Shown here piece after piece: positions 27,401 through 35,443 of a stretch of 64,000 bases of DNA; position 1 is the stretch's first letter, and each line of letters begins with the position of its first letter. Under the pieces are notes generated by a model that was given only the letters and a program-made list of their open reading frames with translations, made no database searches and had not been told where the DNA came from. The DNA comes from Mycobacteroides salmoniphilum (GTDB lineage Bacteria > Actinomycetota > Actinomycetes > Mycobacteriales > Mycobacteriaceae), in contig NZ_CP024633.1 of the NCBI RefSeq assembly GCF_004924335.1, forward strand, positions 4,154,001 to 4,218,000, in the 5' to 3' direction. Position numbers and translations under genes: made by a program.

Positions 27401-30400
27401 GTGACGGCCTTGGCCGCCGCGGCGGCATCGGCAGCCGTCTTGGCATCGGCCGCGCTGCGGTCCGCGGCGTCCTTGATACCGGCGGCATCGGCAGCAGCCT
27501 TCGCCGCATCGGCTGCCTTCTGATCGGCGGCGGTCTTGGCCGCCGCGGCATCGGCGGCGGCCTGACTCGCGTTCGCCGATGCCTGATTTGCCGCATCGGA
27601 TGTCGAGAGAGCGTCCTTGGCCGCTTGATCGGCCGCAACCAATGCCTGGTCGGCGGCCGCCTTCGCGGCTTGTGCAGCGGCGGCGGCCTGCGCCGCCTGC
27701 CCGGCCTGTACGCCCGCCGCATCCGACGCGGACACTGCACCCTGAACGGCACTGTCCGCACCCGCCAACGCCTGGTCGGCACTGGCCTTCACCGCCGCGG
27801 CAGCGTCGGCCGCCGCCTTGGCCTCAGCAGCCTTCTGATCCGCAGCAGCCGTAGCCGCCACCGCATCCGAGGCCACCTTCGCCGCATCGGCCGCCTTCTG
27901 ATCAGCGGTCTCCTTGGCGGACGTCGCATCGACCGCGGTCTGGATGGCGAGTGCCGCTTTATCCGCGGCATCCTTCGCCGCGGTGGCCGCGTCGGTCGCG
28001 CCCGTATTTGCCTCTGTCAGCGCCTGGTCCGCGCTGGCCTTTACCGCCGCGGCAGCGTCGGCCGCCGCCTTGGCCTCGGTAGCCTTCTGATCCGCAACAG
28101 CCTTGGCCGCCACCGCATCCGACGCAGCCTTGCCCGCATCAGCGAACGCCTTGTCCGCCACAGACTTGGCCGCCCCCGCCGCATCATCGGCAGCCTGCGC
28201 GGCCACGGACTTGTCGGCAGCATCCTGTGCCGCTGCGGCGGCATCCGCGGCAGCCTTCGACGTATCCGCAAATACCTTGTCAGCGGCCACCTTTGCCGCC
28301 GCCGCCACGTCCGCGGCGGTACCCGCTTCGGTGGCCCTCAGATCCGCAGCGGAGGTAGCGACAGCGGCATCAGCAGCGGATTTGCCCGCATCGGCCAATG
28401 CCGCATCCGCAGCGGCCTTCACCGCTGCTGCCGCATCGGCAGCAGTCTTGGCAGCAGTTGCTGTGCCGGAGGCCTCATTGGCGCTCGCCGTCGCATCGGT
28501 AGCGGTCTTACCCGCATCGGCAAACGCCTTGTCCGCCACAGACTTGATCGATGCGGCCGCATCATCGGCAGCCTGCGCGGCCGCGGACTTGTCGGCGGCA
28601 TCCTGTGCCGCTGCGGCGGCATCAGCGGCAGCCTTATCGGCGTCTGCCAATGCCGTGTCGGCTGCCGTCTTCGCGGCCGTCGCGGCATCCGACGCCGTCC
28701 GGGCATCCACGGCCTTCTGATCGGCCGCGAGCTTGGCAGCAGCCGCATCCACAGCCGCCCTGTCCGCATCTGCCAACACCCCGTCGGCCGCCGCCTTGTC
28801 CGTGGTGGCAGCATCCGCCGCGGCCCTGGCATCGGCCGCCTTCTGATCGGCGGCGGTCTTGGCAGCAGCCGCATCCACAGCCGCCTTATCGGCATCCGTG
28901 AGCGCCGTGTCCGCAGCGACCTTCACCGCCGCAGCCGCATCGGCGGCCGCCTTCGCCGCAGCGGCCTTGCCAGCGGTATCGTCGGCAGCCGCCGCCGCAT
29001 CACTGGCCGTCTTGGCTGCGTCGGTCAAAGCCTTGTCCGCATTGGCCTTTACCGTCGCCGCGTCCGAGGCCGCGGCACTCGCTTCGGCGGCCTTCTGATC
29101 GGCGACGGTCTTGGCCGCGGCCGCATCGCTCGCGGCCGTGTTCGCATCCGAAAGCGCCTTGTCCGCAGTGACCTTCACCGCCGCAGCAGCATCGGCCACC
29201 GTCTTCGCATCCACGGCTTGTTGGTCTGCGACGGTCTTGGCGGCAGCCGCATCCGAGGCCGCGTTACCCGCGTCAGCCAACGCCTGATCCGCGGCCACCT
29301 TCACCGCCGCAGCCGCATCGGCAGCCGACTTAGCCACCGCAGCATGCTGATCCGCGACCATCTTCGCCGCCTGCGCATCCGAGGCGGCCGTGTTCGCATC
29401 CGCCAGTGCAGCATCGGCAGTGGTCTTCGCCGCATCCTTGGCCGACTTGTCAGCGTCGGCGGCCGCCTGCGCCGCCGTGGCATCGGTCAGCGCGGAGGCG
29501 GCAGCAGCAGCCTTGGTCTGTGCGTCACCCAGCGCAGCGTCCGCCGCCAACTTAGCCGTGGCGGCGGCCTGCGCGGCAGCCTTGGCGCCGGTGGCGTTTT
29601 GTGCGGCCGCAGCGGCGGCATCCGCCGCGGTCGTGGCCGCTGCGGAGGCATGCGCCGAGGCTTGATCGGCGGCGGCCTTGGCCACATCGGCATTGGTGGC
29701 GGCCGTGGCCGCGTCGGCAGCCGCTTGGTCGGCAACGGTCTTGGCGGCGGCAGCATTACCGGCAGCTGTGTTCGCATCGGCCAACGCCTGATCTGCCGTC
29801 ACCTTCACCGCCGCAGCCGCATCAGCAGCCGTCTTCGCCGCCGCCGCATTCTGATCCGCGACCGTCTTCGCCGCGGCCGCATCACTAGCGGCCGTGTTCG
29901 CATCCGAAAGCGCCTTGTCCGCAGTGACCTTCACCGCCGCAGCCGCATCAGCAGCCGACTTCGCATCCACGGCTTGTTGGTCTGCGACGGTCTTGGCCGT
30001 CGCAGCGGCCGCAGCGGCATTCGTCGCGTCGGTCAAGGCCTGGTCCGTCACCACCTTCGCCGCCGTGGTGGTGGTGACGGCCTGCTGTGCCTCGACGACC
30101 TTCTGATCGGCGAGGCTCTTGGCGGCGGCGGCATTACCGGCAGCTGTGTTCGCATCGGCCAACGCCTGATCTGCCGTCACCTTCACCGCCGCAGCCGCAT
30201 CGGCGGCCGTCTTCGCCGCCGCCGCATTCTGATCCGCGACCGTCTTGGCCGTCGCCGCGGCCGCAGCGGCATTCGTCGCGTCGGTCAAGGCCTGGTCCGT
30301 CACCACCTTCGCCGCCGTGGTGGTCGTGACAGCCTGCTGCGCGGTACTGACCTGCTGCGCGGCAGCCGTGACGTTGTTGTTGGCGGTGTTCGCGGTGGTC

Positions 30401-33400
30401 TGTGCCGCATTGCGCGCCGCGATCGCCGCGGGCTCCTGGCTGGTGGCCGTCGCCGCCGCGGCATCGGCAGCCGTCTTGGCAGCAGCGGCGTTGTCGGCGG
30501 TGGTCTTGGCGGTGGCCTCGGTGGCCTGCGCCTGAGTCACCGCGATATTGCCCGCCGTAAGCCGCTGCTGGGCTCCTGCCAGGAGCGTGCCCAGCGATAC
30601 CAGGTTCGCGGCGATGCCGACGAGGTTGGTTGAGTAGTAGGTGACGTCTGCCTGGGCCTGATCGCGCTGCTGCTGTGCTGTGACCGTAGCGGCGTGGGCA
30701 TTTTGATAAGCGGTCTGTGTGCTCTGAGCCGTCGCGGCGGCGGCCACTGCGTCATCCTTGGCCTTCTGAATGGCATCGACGACCTTCTGTGCATCGTTTA
30801 ATGCCTTGTCCGCATTGACCTTCGCTGTATCAGCGTTCTGCTTGGCGGTGTTGGCCGCGGTCAGTGCGGCCTGCGCGTTGGACACCGCCTGGTTACTTGC
30901 GGTGGCGTTGGTTTGCGCGGTCGTCAGCGCGGCATCAGCGGCGTTCTTCGCCGCCAACGCATTGGCAGCAGCCTGATCGGCGGCGGCCTTGGCCGCATCC
31001 TTAGTGGCCTTATCCGCATTCGCCGCATCCGCAGCAGTCTTGGCCTGCGCCGCTGCTTGATCGGCGGCTATCTTGGCGGCGTCTTTGGTCGTCTTGTCGG
31101 CGTCGGCAGCGGTCTTAGCAGCAGTGGCATCGGCCAACGCCTGATTACTCGCAGCAGCGTTCGTCTGCGCGCCAGTGAGCGCGGTATCAGCAGCAGTCTT
31201 CGCCGCAGCAGCATTGGCAGCAGCCTGATCCGCAGCGGCCTTGGCAGCATCCTTAGCAGCCTTATCGGCATTCGCCGCATCCGAGGCGGTCTTAGCCTGC
31301 GCCGCCGCCTGATCCGCAGCCGTCTTGGCCGCCACCGCATCCGCAGCCACCTGATCGGCAGCCACCCGCGCCGCATCCTTAGCAGCCTTATCCGCATTCG
31401 CCGCATCCGACACCGACTTCGCCTGCGCCGCCGCCTGATCCGCAGCCGTCTTGGCAGCAGCAGCATTCGCGGCAGTCTGATCGGCAGCCGATGTGGCCGC
31501 ATCCTTCGCGGCCTTGTCCGCATTCGCCGCATCCGAGACAGTCTTGGCCTGCGCCGCCACCTGATCGGCAACCGTCTTGGCCGCCACCGCATCCGCTGAG
31601 GCCTGCGCCGCATCGGCGTCCTTCTGATCTGCAATGGCTTTGGCCGCGGCGGCATCTGCGGACGCCCTGCCGGCGTCGGCCAGTACGCCATCGGCAGCAG
31701 TCTTGGCCGCGGCGGCGTCGCTCGCCGCCTTGCCCGCATCTATTGCCCGTTGGCCTGCTGCCACCGCGGCGTCCGCGGCCGCTCTGGCAGTCGTATCTGC
31801 CTGTGCTGCCGCCTGATCGGCGGCTATCTTGGCGGCGTCTTTGGTCGCCTTGTCGGCGTCGGCGGCCGCCTTGGCGGCAGCGGCGTCGGCCAACGCCTGA
31901 TTGCTTGTGGCAGCGTTCGTCTGCGCGCCAGTGAGCGCGGTATCAGCAGCAGTCTTCGCCGCAGCAGCATTGGCAGCAGCCTGATCCGCAGCGGCCTTGG
32001 CAGCATCCTTAGTGGCCTTATCGGCGTTCACTGCATCCGAGGCGGTCTTGGCTTGCGCGGCTACCTGGTCCGCAGAAGTCTTGGCGGCCAACGCATCCGC
32101 AGCCACCTGATCAGCAGCCACCCGCGCCGCATCCTTAGTCGCCTTATCGGCGTTCGCCGCATCCGAAGCAGTCTTGGCCTGCGCCGCCGCCCCATCCGCA
32201 GAAGTCTTGGCGGCCAAAGCATCCGCAGCCACCTGATCAGCAGCCACCCGCGCCGCATCCTTCGCAGCCTTATCGGCATTCGCCGCATCCGACACCGACT
32301 TCGCCTGCCCCGCAGCCCCATCCGCAGCAGTCTTAGCAGCCAACGCATCCGCAGCCACCTGATCAGCAGCCGACTTCACAGCGGCGGCCTCGGCCAGGGC
32401 CGCATCACTCGCGGCCGCCCTGGTCTGGGCATCCGTCAACGCGGTGTCGGCGGCGGCCTTGGCAGCGTCCTTGGCCGCTTTATCCGCCGTAGCCGCATCC
32501 AGTGCGGCCTTAGCATCCTGATACGCCTTGTCCCCCACCGCCGCATGACTCTGCGCAGTAGCAAAAGCCTGCTCCGCCGCCGTCTTCGCTGCCGCCGCAT
32601 CCGCAGCAGCCTTGGCAGCATCCGCCGCCCGCGACGCCGCAGCATCCTTGGCCGCCGCCGCATCCGTTGCCGCCTTTGACGCATCGGTCAATGCCGCTTC
32701 CGCGGCAGCCTTCGTGGCATCTTTGACGGCCTTATCGGCATCGGCAGCGGCCTGCGCGGCATCCTTCGTGGCCTTGTCCGCGGCGGCCGCATCCGCGGCC
32801 GACTTCGCTTGTGTAGCCGCCTGATCGGCCGTGGTCTTGGCCGCCAACGCATCCACGGCAGCCTTGTCCGCGGCCGATTTGGCGGCAGCGGCATCGACCG
32901 AGGCCGTGGCGGCGACTGCAGCCTTGGCCTGCGCGTTCGTAGACGCGGTGTCCGCCGCGGTCTTGGCCGCCAGCGCATCCACGGATGCCTTGGCCGCATC
33001 GGCCGCCTTCGACGCCGCAGCATCCTTCGCCGCCGCGGCATCGGAAGCAGCCCTTGAGGCATCCGCCAACGCAGCATCCGCGGCCGTCTTCGCCGCATCC
33101 TTGACGGCCTTATCGGCATCGGCAGCGGCCTTGGCCGCACTGGCATCCGCCAGTGCCTTATCGCCGGCCGCAGCCTTGGCCTGCGCATCAGTCACTACCG
33201 CATCGGCAGCTGTCTTGGTGGCCAAAGCATCCGCGGAGGCCTTGGTGGCATCCGCCGCCCGCGACGCCGCAGCATCCTTCGCCGCCGCGGCATCGGAAGC
33301 AGCCCTTGAGGCATCCGCCAACGCGGCATCCGCGGCCGTCTTCTGTGCTGCCGCGTCAGTGGCCGCCTGCTGCGCCGCGGCTGCCTTGCCCGCAGCATCG

Positions 33401-34542
33401 TTGGCTGCCACGGCCGCTGCTTGGGCGACCCTGTCGGCGTCGGCGCGCGCCGCGTCGGCGGCGGCCTTGGCGGCGTCCTTGGCCGCTTTATCCGCCGTAG
33501 CCGCATCCAGTGCGGCCTTAGCATCCTGATACGCCTTGTCCCCCACCGCCGCATGACTCTGCGCAGTAGCAAAAGCCTGCTCCGCCGCCGTCTTCGCTGC
33601 CGCCGCATCCGCAGCATCCTTGGCAGCATCCGCCGCCCGCGACGCCGCAGCATCCTTGGCCGCCGCCGCATCCTGGGCGATTTTGTCCGCGTTGACACGC
33701 GCGGTATCGGCGTTGGTCTTGGCCGCCAAAGCATCCACGGCGGCACTGGCAGCTGCCGCTTGGGCGGCCGTGGCATCGGACAAGACCTTGTCGTTGGCCG
33801 CGGCCTTGCTCTGCGCGTCGGCCAGTGCAGCATCGGCGGCGGCCCTGGCCGCGTCGGCGGCCTGCTGCTGCGCGGCGGCCGCGTCAAGTGCTGCCTTGGC
33901 GTCCTGATACGCCTTGTCACCCACCGCCGCATGGCTTTGCGCGTCGGCAAAAGCCTTCTCGGCGGCGGCCTTCGCCGCATCGGCCGCCTGCTGCTGCGCG
34001 GCGGCGGCATCGGCGGCAGCCTTCGCATCCTGGTAGGCCTTCTCATTGGCAGCCGCGGCCGCCTGCGCGCTGGTTTGGCTGGCGGCCGCGGCCTCCAGAA
34101 TCGCCTGCGCATCCAGCGCTGCCCGAGCCGCATCATCGGCGTCATGACGCGCCTGTTCGGCCGCTGCCGCGGCCGCGGCAGCCTGCGCTTGTTTCTCGGC
34201 AACCGCCGGATTGGCGGCGGCATCGGCTGCCGCCCTGTCCGCTTCCGCCTTGCGCAGTGCCGCACGAGCAGCAGCATCGGCAGCGGCCTTGGCCATCAGG
34301 TCGGCAAGTGCGGCGGCACCGGCTGCGGTGTCCGCATAACCCTGCGCCTCGGAGGTCGGCGTCGAGCCCGGCGTCACGGCAACTGCGGGCAAGGATCCCG
34401 CGTAGGCCGTCAGACTGGTGTCACCGCTGAAAAGTAGGCGCTGCTTCTCGATGAGCGACTTGGAGACGGAGCTACTACCACCTGCCAGAAGGACAGCTGT
34501 CGCAAATATTGCGATGGCAGTTTTGGATCGCGATGACTGCAT
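24472..34542 (-). CDS. Giant exported Ala-rich helical-repeat protein with PGRS-like Gly-rich C-terminus
   Basis: From the ATG at 34542 (GAGG upstream) the product has about 3,356 residues; a more distal ATG at 34617 adds 25 residues that spoil the signal peptide. In order: a Sec-type signal (MQSSRSKTAIAIFATAVLLA); a short linker; about 2,800 residues made almost only of Ala, Asp, Lys, Gln, Thr and Val in heptads, built from a 42-residue unit such as AKTASDAANADKATKDAARV plus ADQVAADALAAKTSADQVAAQ; a break around residue 2657 with a Cys (NVIAADCRPIFAE); and from about residue 2894 a 460-residue Gly-rich domain (GGLIIGDGG, GNGGAGGDG, GGAGGKGGD) ending in a Ser/Gly tail. The Gly-Gly-X run resembles PE_PGRS proteins but no PE domain is present. 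It is presumably a secreted or surface fibre. No wall anchor was seen. It is flanked by Rv0361- and fba-like genes. Confidence 0.85.
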   Translation of the reverse strand: MQSSRSKTAIAIFATAVLLAGGSSSVSKSLIEKQRLLFSGDTSLTAYAGSLPAVAVTPGSTPTSEAQGYADTAAGAAALADLMAKAAADAAARAALRKAEADRAAADAAANPAVAEKQAQAAAAAAAAEQARHDADDAARAALDAQAILEAAAASQTSAQAAAAANEKAYQDAKAAADAAAAQQQAADAAKAAAEKAFADAQSHAAVGDKAYQDAKAALDAAAAQQQAADAARAAADAALADAQSKAAANDKVLSDATAAQAAAASAAVDALAAKTNADTARVNADKIAQDAAAAKDAAASRAADAAKDAADAAAAKTAAEQAFATAQSHAAVGDKAYQDAKAALDAATADKAAKDAAKAAADAARADADRVAQAAAVAANDAAGKAAAAQQAATDAAAQKTAADAALADASRAASDAAAAKDAAASRAADATKASADALATKTAADAVVTDAQAKAAAGDKALADASAAKAAADADKAVKDAAKTAADAALADASRAASDAAAAKDAAASKAADAAKASVDALAAKTAADTASTNAQAKAAVAATASVDAAAAKSAADKAAVDALAAKTTADQAATQAKSAADAAAADKATKDAAQAAADADKAVKDATKAAAEAALTDASKAATDAAAAKDAAASRAADAAKAAADAAAAKTAAEQAFATAQSHAAVGDKAYQDAKAALDAATADKAAKDAAKAAADTALTDAQTRAAASDAALAEAAAVKSAADQVAADALAAKTAADGAAGQAKSVSDAANADKAAKDAARVAADQVAADALAAKTSADGAAAQAKTASDAANADKATKDAARVAADQVAADALAAKTSADQVAAQAKTASDAVNADKATKDAAKAAADQAAANAAAAKTAADTALTGAQTNAATSNQALADAAAAKAAADADKATKDAAKIAADQAAAQADTTARAAADAAVAAGQRAIDAGKAASDAAAAKTAADGVLADAGRASADAAAAKAIADQKDADAAQASADAVAAKTVADQVAAQAKTVSDAANADKAAKDAATSAADQTAANAAAAKTAADQAAAQAKSVSDAANADKAAKDAARVAADQVAADAVAAKTAADQAAAQAKTASDAANADKAAKDAAKAAADQAAANAAAAKTAADTALTGAQTNAAASNQALADATAAKTAADADKTTKDAAKIAADQAAAQAKTAADAANADKATKDAAKAAADQAAANALAAKNAADAALTTAQTNATASNQAVSNAQAALTAANTAKQNADTAKVNADKALNDAQKVVDAIQKAKDDAVAAAATAQSTQTAYQNAHAATVTAQQQRDQAQADVTYYSTNLVGIAANLVSLGTLLAGAQQRLTAGNIAVTQAQATEATAKTTADNAAAAKTAADAAAATATSQEPAAIAARNAAQTTANTANNNVTAAAQQVSTAQQAVTTTTAAKVVTDQALTDATNAAAAAATAKTVADQNAAAAKTAADAAAAVKVTADQALADANTAAGNAAAAKSLADQKVVEAQQAVTTTTAAKVVTDQALTDATNAAAAAATAKTVADQQAVDAKSAADAAAAVKVTADKALSDANTAASDAAAAKTVADQNAAAAKTAADAAAAVKVTADQALADANTAAGNAAAAKTVADQAAADAATAATNADVAKAAADQASAHASAAATTAADAAAAAAQNATGAKAAAQAAATAKLAADAALGDAQTKAAAAASALTDATAAQAAADADKSAKDAAKTTADAALADANTAASDAQAAKMVADQHAAVAKSAADAAAAVKVAADQALADAGNAASDAAAAKTVADQQAVDAKTVADAAAAVKVTADKALSDANTAASDAAAAKTVADQKAAEASAAASDAATVKANADKALTDAAKTASDAAAAADDTAGKAAAAKAAADAAAAVKVAADTALTDADKAAVDAAAAKTAADQKAADARAAADAATTDKAAADGVLADADRAAVDAAAAKLAADQKAVDARTASDAATAAKTAADTALADADKAAADAAAAAQDAADKSAAAQAADDAAASIKSVADKAFADAGKTATDATASANEASGTATAAKTAADAAAAVKAAADAALADAGKSAADAAVATSAADLRATEAGTAADVAAAAKVAADKVFADTSKAAADAAAAAQDAADKSVAAQAADDAAGAAKSVADKAFADAGKAASDAVAAKAVADQKATEAKAAADAAAAVKASADQALTEANTGATDAATAAKDAADKAALAIQTAVDATSAKETADQKAADAAKVASDAVAATAAADQKAAEAKAAADAAAAVKASADQALAGADSAVQGAVSASDAAGVQAGQAAQAAAAAQAAKAAADQALVAADQAAKDALSTSDAANQASANASQAAADAAAAKTAADQKAADAAKAAADAAGIKDAADRSAADAKTAADAAAAAKAVTDGALAGADQAAKDAATAKDAADQKLSGASTSADAAAAAKAAADKALADAATAAKAAVDASTAAGDKSAQDAKAAADAQAAKAVADKALADAAKAAQDAQAAKDAAAVKATQTADAVQAATDAAAAAKAAAEQAVGDQKAVIDAAVQAGVDKAAVDKAAADALRSAEAAAASSARAANAAKIFAEAQAAADRDRAAAEQALKDKDASAQAAAVDSAKAAEDRAAAAQIEAASASSAAAVQAAEGQAAFQKLAAEKAAADRVAMDKAAEEAKQRLNVIAADCRPIFAEAAAAAQTDPQAQADQKVQSTEIQVGAAAQLAQARDTQQSSAQRAVTDKTGVAESTGIAAGTAVSDASAARAKAVETAKQAAAGQIALDTAVNAGVPGPEVAEAQNAARIAAEQADEAERAAQAAEALAAQATAAAQTAAGDRAAAEVAAQAAADQAAAARSDAQKAADELAAAQQKADGYAAAKAAADKVAADYAAAAAKDRLASAKSAADKAIAEQAYADCVSGAAGKCGATNVGNGGSAWNLFGGRPLFGPGGLIIGDGSPNAAGVYTQRPLFGPGGLIIGDGGLGQDGGLLIGNGGKGLPGQKGGNAGLLFGNGGAGGDGLPGQKGGDGGNAGLVGTGGAGGKGGDASATADGKTGVGGAGGNGGKGGALAGDGGAGGKGGEGSNFFTGTSTGGAGGDGGSAGMLGNGGVGGQGGTSNSFDTRTSEPGTGGNGGVGGSGGLIAGTGGTGGAGGEAKTTYGETKGGTGGTGGASGGLAGDGGSGGAGGASSSLGGTAVGGSGGNGASSHAVVGNGGSGGAGGKAETTNGVVKTGPATGGNGGTGGTSGAIGNGGKGGAGGDASGNGDTGKTNTGGKGGVGGDSRGLGDGGGGGRGGHSQSTDGDSKGGAGGTGGAGGPIHRGGTGGNGGNSSSVKGSHTAGAGGPGGRGGTKGTPGSAGESGAGTSSSSKSASTSSGGGGSSSGSGS
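32446..32665 (-). repeat. Near-identical 220-bp direct repeat, copy A
   Basis: This segment matches 33454-33673 with about two differences noticed by eye (at 32464 and near 32630). The offset is 1,008 bp, eight repeat units, so unequal crossing-over would keep the frame. Confidence 0.8.
33454..33673 (-). repeat. Near-identical 220-bp direct repeat, copy B
   Basis: Partner of 32446-32665. Its high identity against otherwise diverged units points to a recent in-frame duplication or gene conversion within the giant gene. Confidence 0.8.
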
Positions 34543-34897
34543 GGCTGCCTCACTTGCCTGGCAATCCGGCACACGCCAATGTGGGCCGGTAGACGGAGAG
34601 TAGACGCAATGAGGCATATATGCGCTGGGTATCGAAGAAATTACCTGAGAAAATCATAAACATGCATTTAAGAACGTATAAATACTAGATTTAGTGAAAT
34701 TTAAAGGATTTGCTATCTATCTGACTCCAGGGTCAGCTAATGGACAATTGACAACCGTGTCTACTAAGGATGTAGTGCCGTCGCCAGAGGGGACCCGCCT
34801 GGGATCCGAAGTCCCACGAATTCCGAAAACGCGGGCACTCACAGCGAAATATGAACGGAGCGAACATGCATGATCACTGCACACGTGTCAGATAGGA
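34543..34897. other. AT-rich intergenic region upstream of the giant gene
   Basis: About 355 bp hold no convincing gene. The part 34631-34720 is about 26 % GC by hand count, against well over 60 % for the surroundings. It should contain the giant gene's promoter on the minus strand (candidate AT-rich -10s are too many to choose from) and is a likely target for the xenogeneic silencer Lsr2. A 32-codon frame from GTG at 34773 on the plus strand was not accepted as a gene. Confidence 0.6.
34748..34776 (+). promoter_or_regulatory. Possible plus-strand promoter facing an empty interval
   Basis: TTGACA (34748-34753), 17 bp, TGTAGT (34771-34776) would fire rightwards, yet no plus-strand gene follows. 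It could make a non-coding or antisense transcript against the following minus-strand gene, or be chance. Confidence 0.25.
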
Positions 34898-35392
34898 CTA
34901 CTTGCAGAGGTCGACGATGTGCTTGCTCAGCTCGTCAGCCTTACTGAGGCGCTGCGCCTGCTTCGGATCGGTATTCGGTGTCTCAGCGATGGCCGCGGCA
35001 CCGACGTCCATCAGCGCGTTGCCGAAGTCACGAATGCTCGCCGCAAGATCAGGCGGCGTCGCCGGGGTCAGCCGCGCCAGCAGATACTGGCCGCCGTTGA
35101 ACAGCGCGATTCTCGCGTTGGCGGCGGTGGCCACCGTCCCCACCGTGCCGGCGTTCTCGGGAAGCGCCCGGTTGGTGTTCAGCATGACGGCGTTGCGCAC
35201 CAGACCTGCGTTGGCGCACGCCTGCGCTTTCGCGTCGGCGCGCTGCGCCGCGGTGTAACTCTCGTCGGCCGGCGCATGCCCCCGCCACAGGGTGAGCACC
35301 AATGCTGTCACCGCGACCGCCAACGCGAGCAGGGCCAGAACTCCGGCCGCCCGCTCGACTGCCGCCACAAGATTTCGCCAAAGCGCCGCCAC
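34898..35392 (-). CDS. Small membrane-anchored protein of unknown function
   Basis: A 164-residue protein with one N-terminal transmembrane helix (residues about 14-36, AGVLALLALAVAVTALVLTLW) and an external, Ala-rich helical domain: SYTAAQRADAKAQACANAGLVRNAVMLNTN, then GGQYLLARLTPATPPDLAASIRDFGNALMDVGAAAIAETPN and a Cys near the end (IVDLCK). The pair of Cys (CANAG and DLCK) may form a disulfide. The family resembles mycobacterial anchored proteins of unknown role. It lies between the giant gene's promoter region and the fba terminator. Confidence 0.7.
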   Translation of the reverse strand: MAALWRNLVAAVERAAGVLALLALAVAVTALVLTLWRGHAPADESYTAAQRADAKAQACANAGLVRNAVMLNTNRALPENAGTVGTVATAANARIALFNGGQYLLARLTPATPPDLAASIRDFGNALMDVGAAAIAETPNTDPKQAQRLSKADELSKHIVDLCK

Positions 35393-35401
35393 GGCGAGAA
35401 G

Positions 35402-35433
35402 TCTCCCACCAGTGGTTGGCCACTGGTGGGAGA
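35402..35433 (-). terminator. Perfect hairpin downstream of fba
   Basis: TCTCCCACCAGTGG (35402-35415), loop TTGG, CCACTGGTGGGAGA (35420-35433): a perfect 14-bp stem 10 bp past the fba stop, with no T-tract on the transcribed side. It should separate fba from the small membrane-protein gene. Confidence 0.75.
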
Positions 35434-35443
35434 ACGCGGGCGA

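Larger units (their letters stand above)
25880..34440 (-). repeat. Region of 126-bp (42-codon) tandem repeats
   Basis: Within the giant gene, matched segments recur at exact multiples of 126 bp: 29753 and 30131 differ by 378 (3 units), 29141 and 29897 by 756 (6 units), and 32446 and 33454 by 1,008 (8 units). In protein this is six heptads. Copies are diverged, but blocks of several units are nearly identical, indicating duplication in units. Confidence 0.8.

Noticed and set aside
26512..30633. A 1,373-codon open frame on the plus strand, Arg/Gly-rich
   Set aside because: It is the antisense shadow of the giant gene's GC-rich repeats; its composition only mirrors the Ala/Asp/Lys codons and it has no domain or RBS.
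30913..32679. Other long plus-strand frames (30913-31599, 31750-32679)
   Set aside because: Same antisense effect of the repetitive minus-strand gene.
25880..34440. Regular repeats that might suggest a CRISPR array
   Set aside because: The repeats are coding, keep the frame, have a 126-bp period and no unique spacers or cas genes.
24472..34542. The giant gene as a PE_PGRS or PPE protein
   Set aside because: No PE or PPE N-terminal domain is present; it starts with a Sec-type signal and helical repeats, so only the C-terminal style is shared.
34773..34871. A 32-codon plus-strand frame from GTG
   Set aside because: No RBS, no recognisable product and ordinary length for chance; only the upstream promoter-like pair is of interest.
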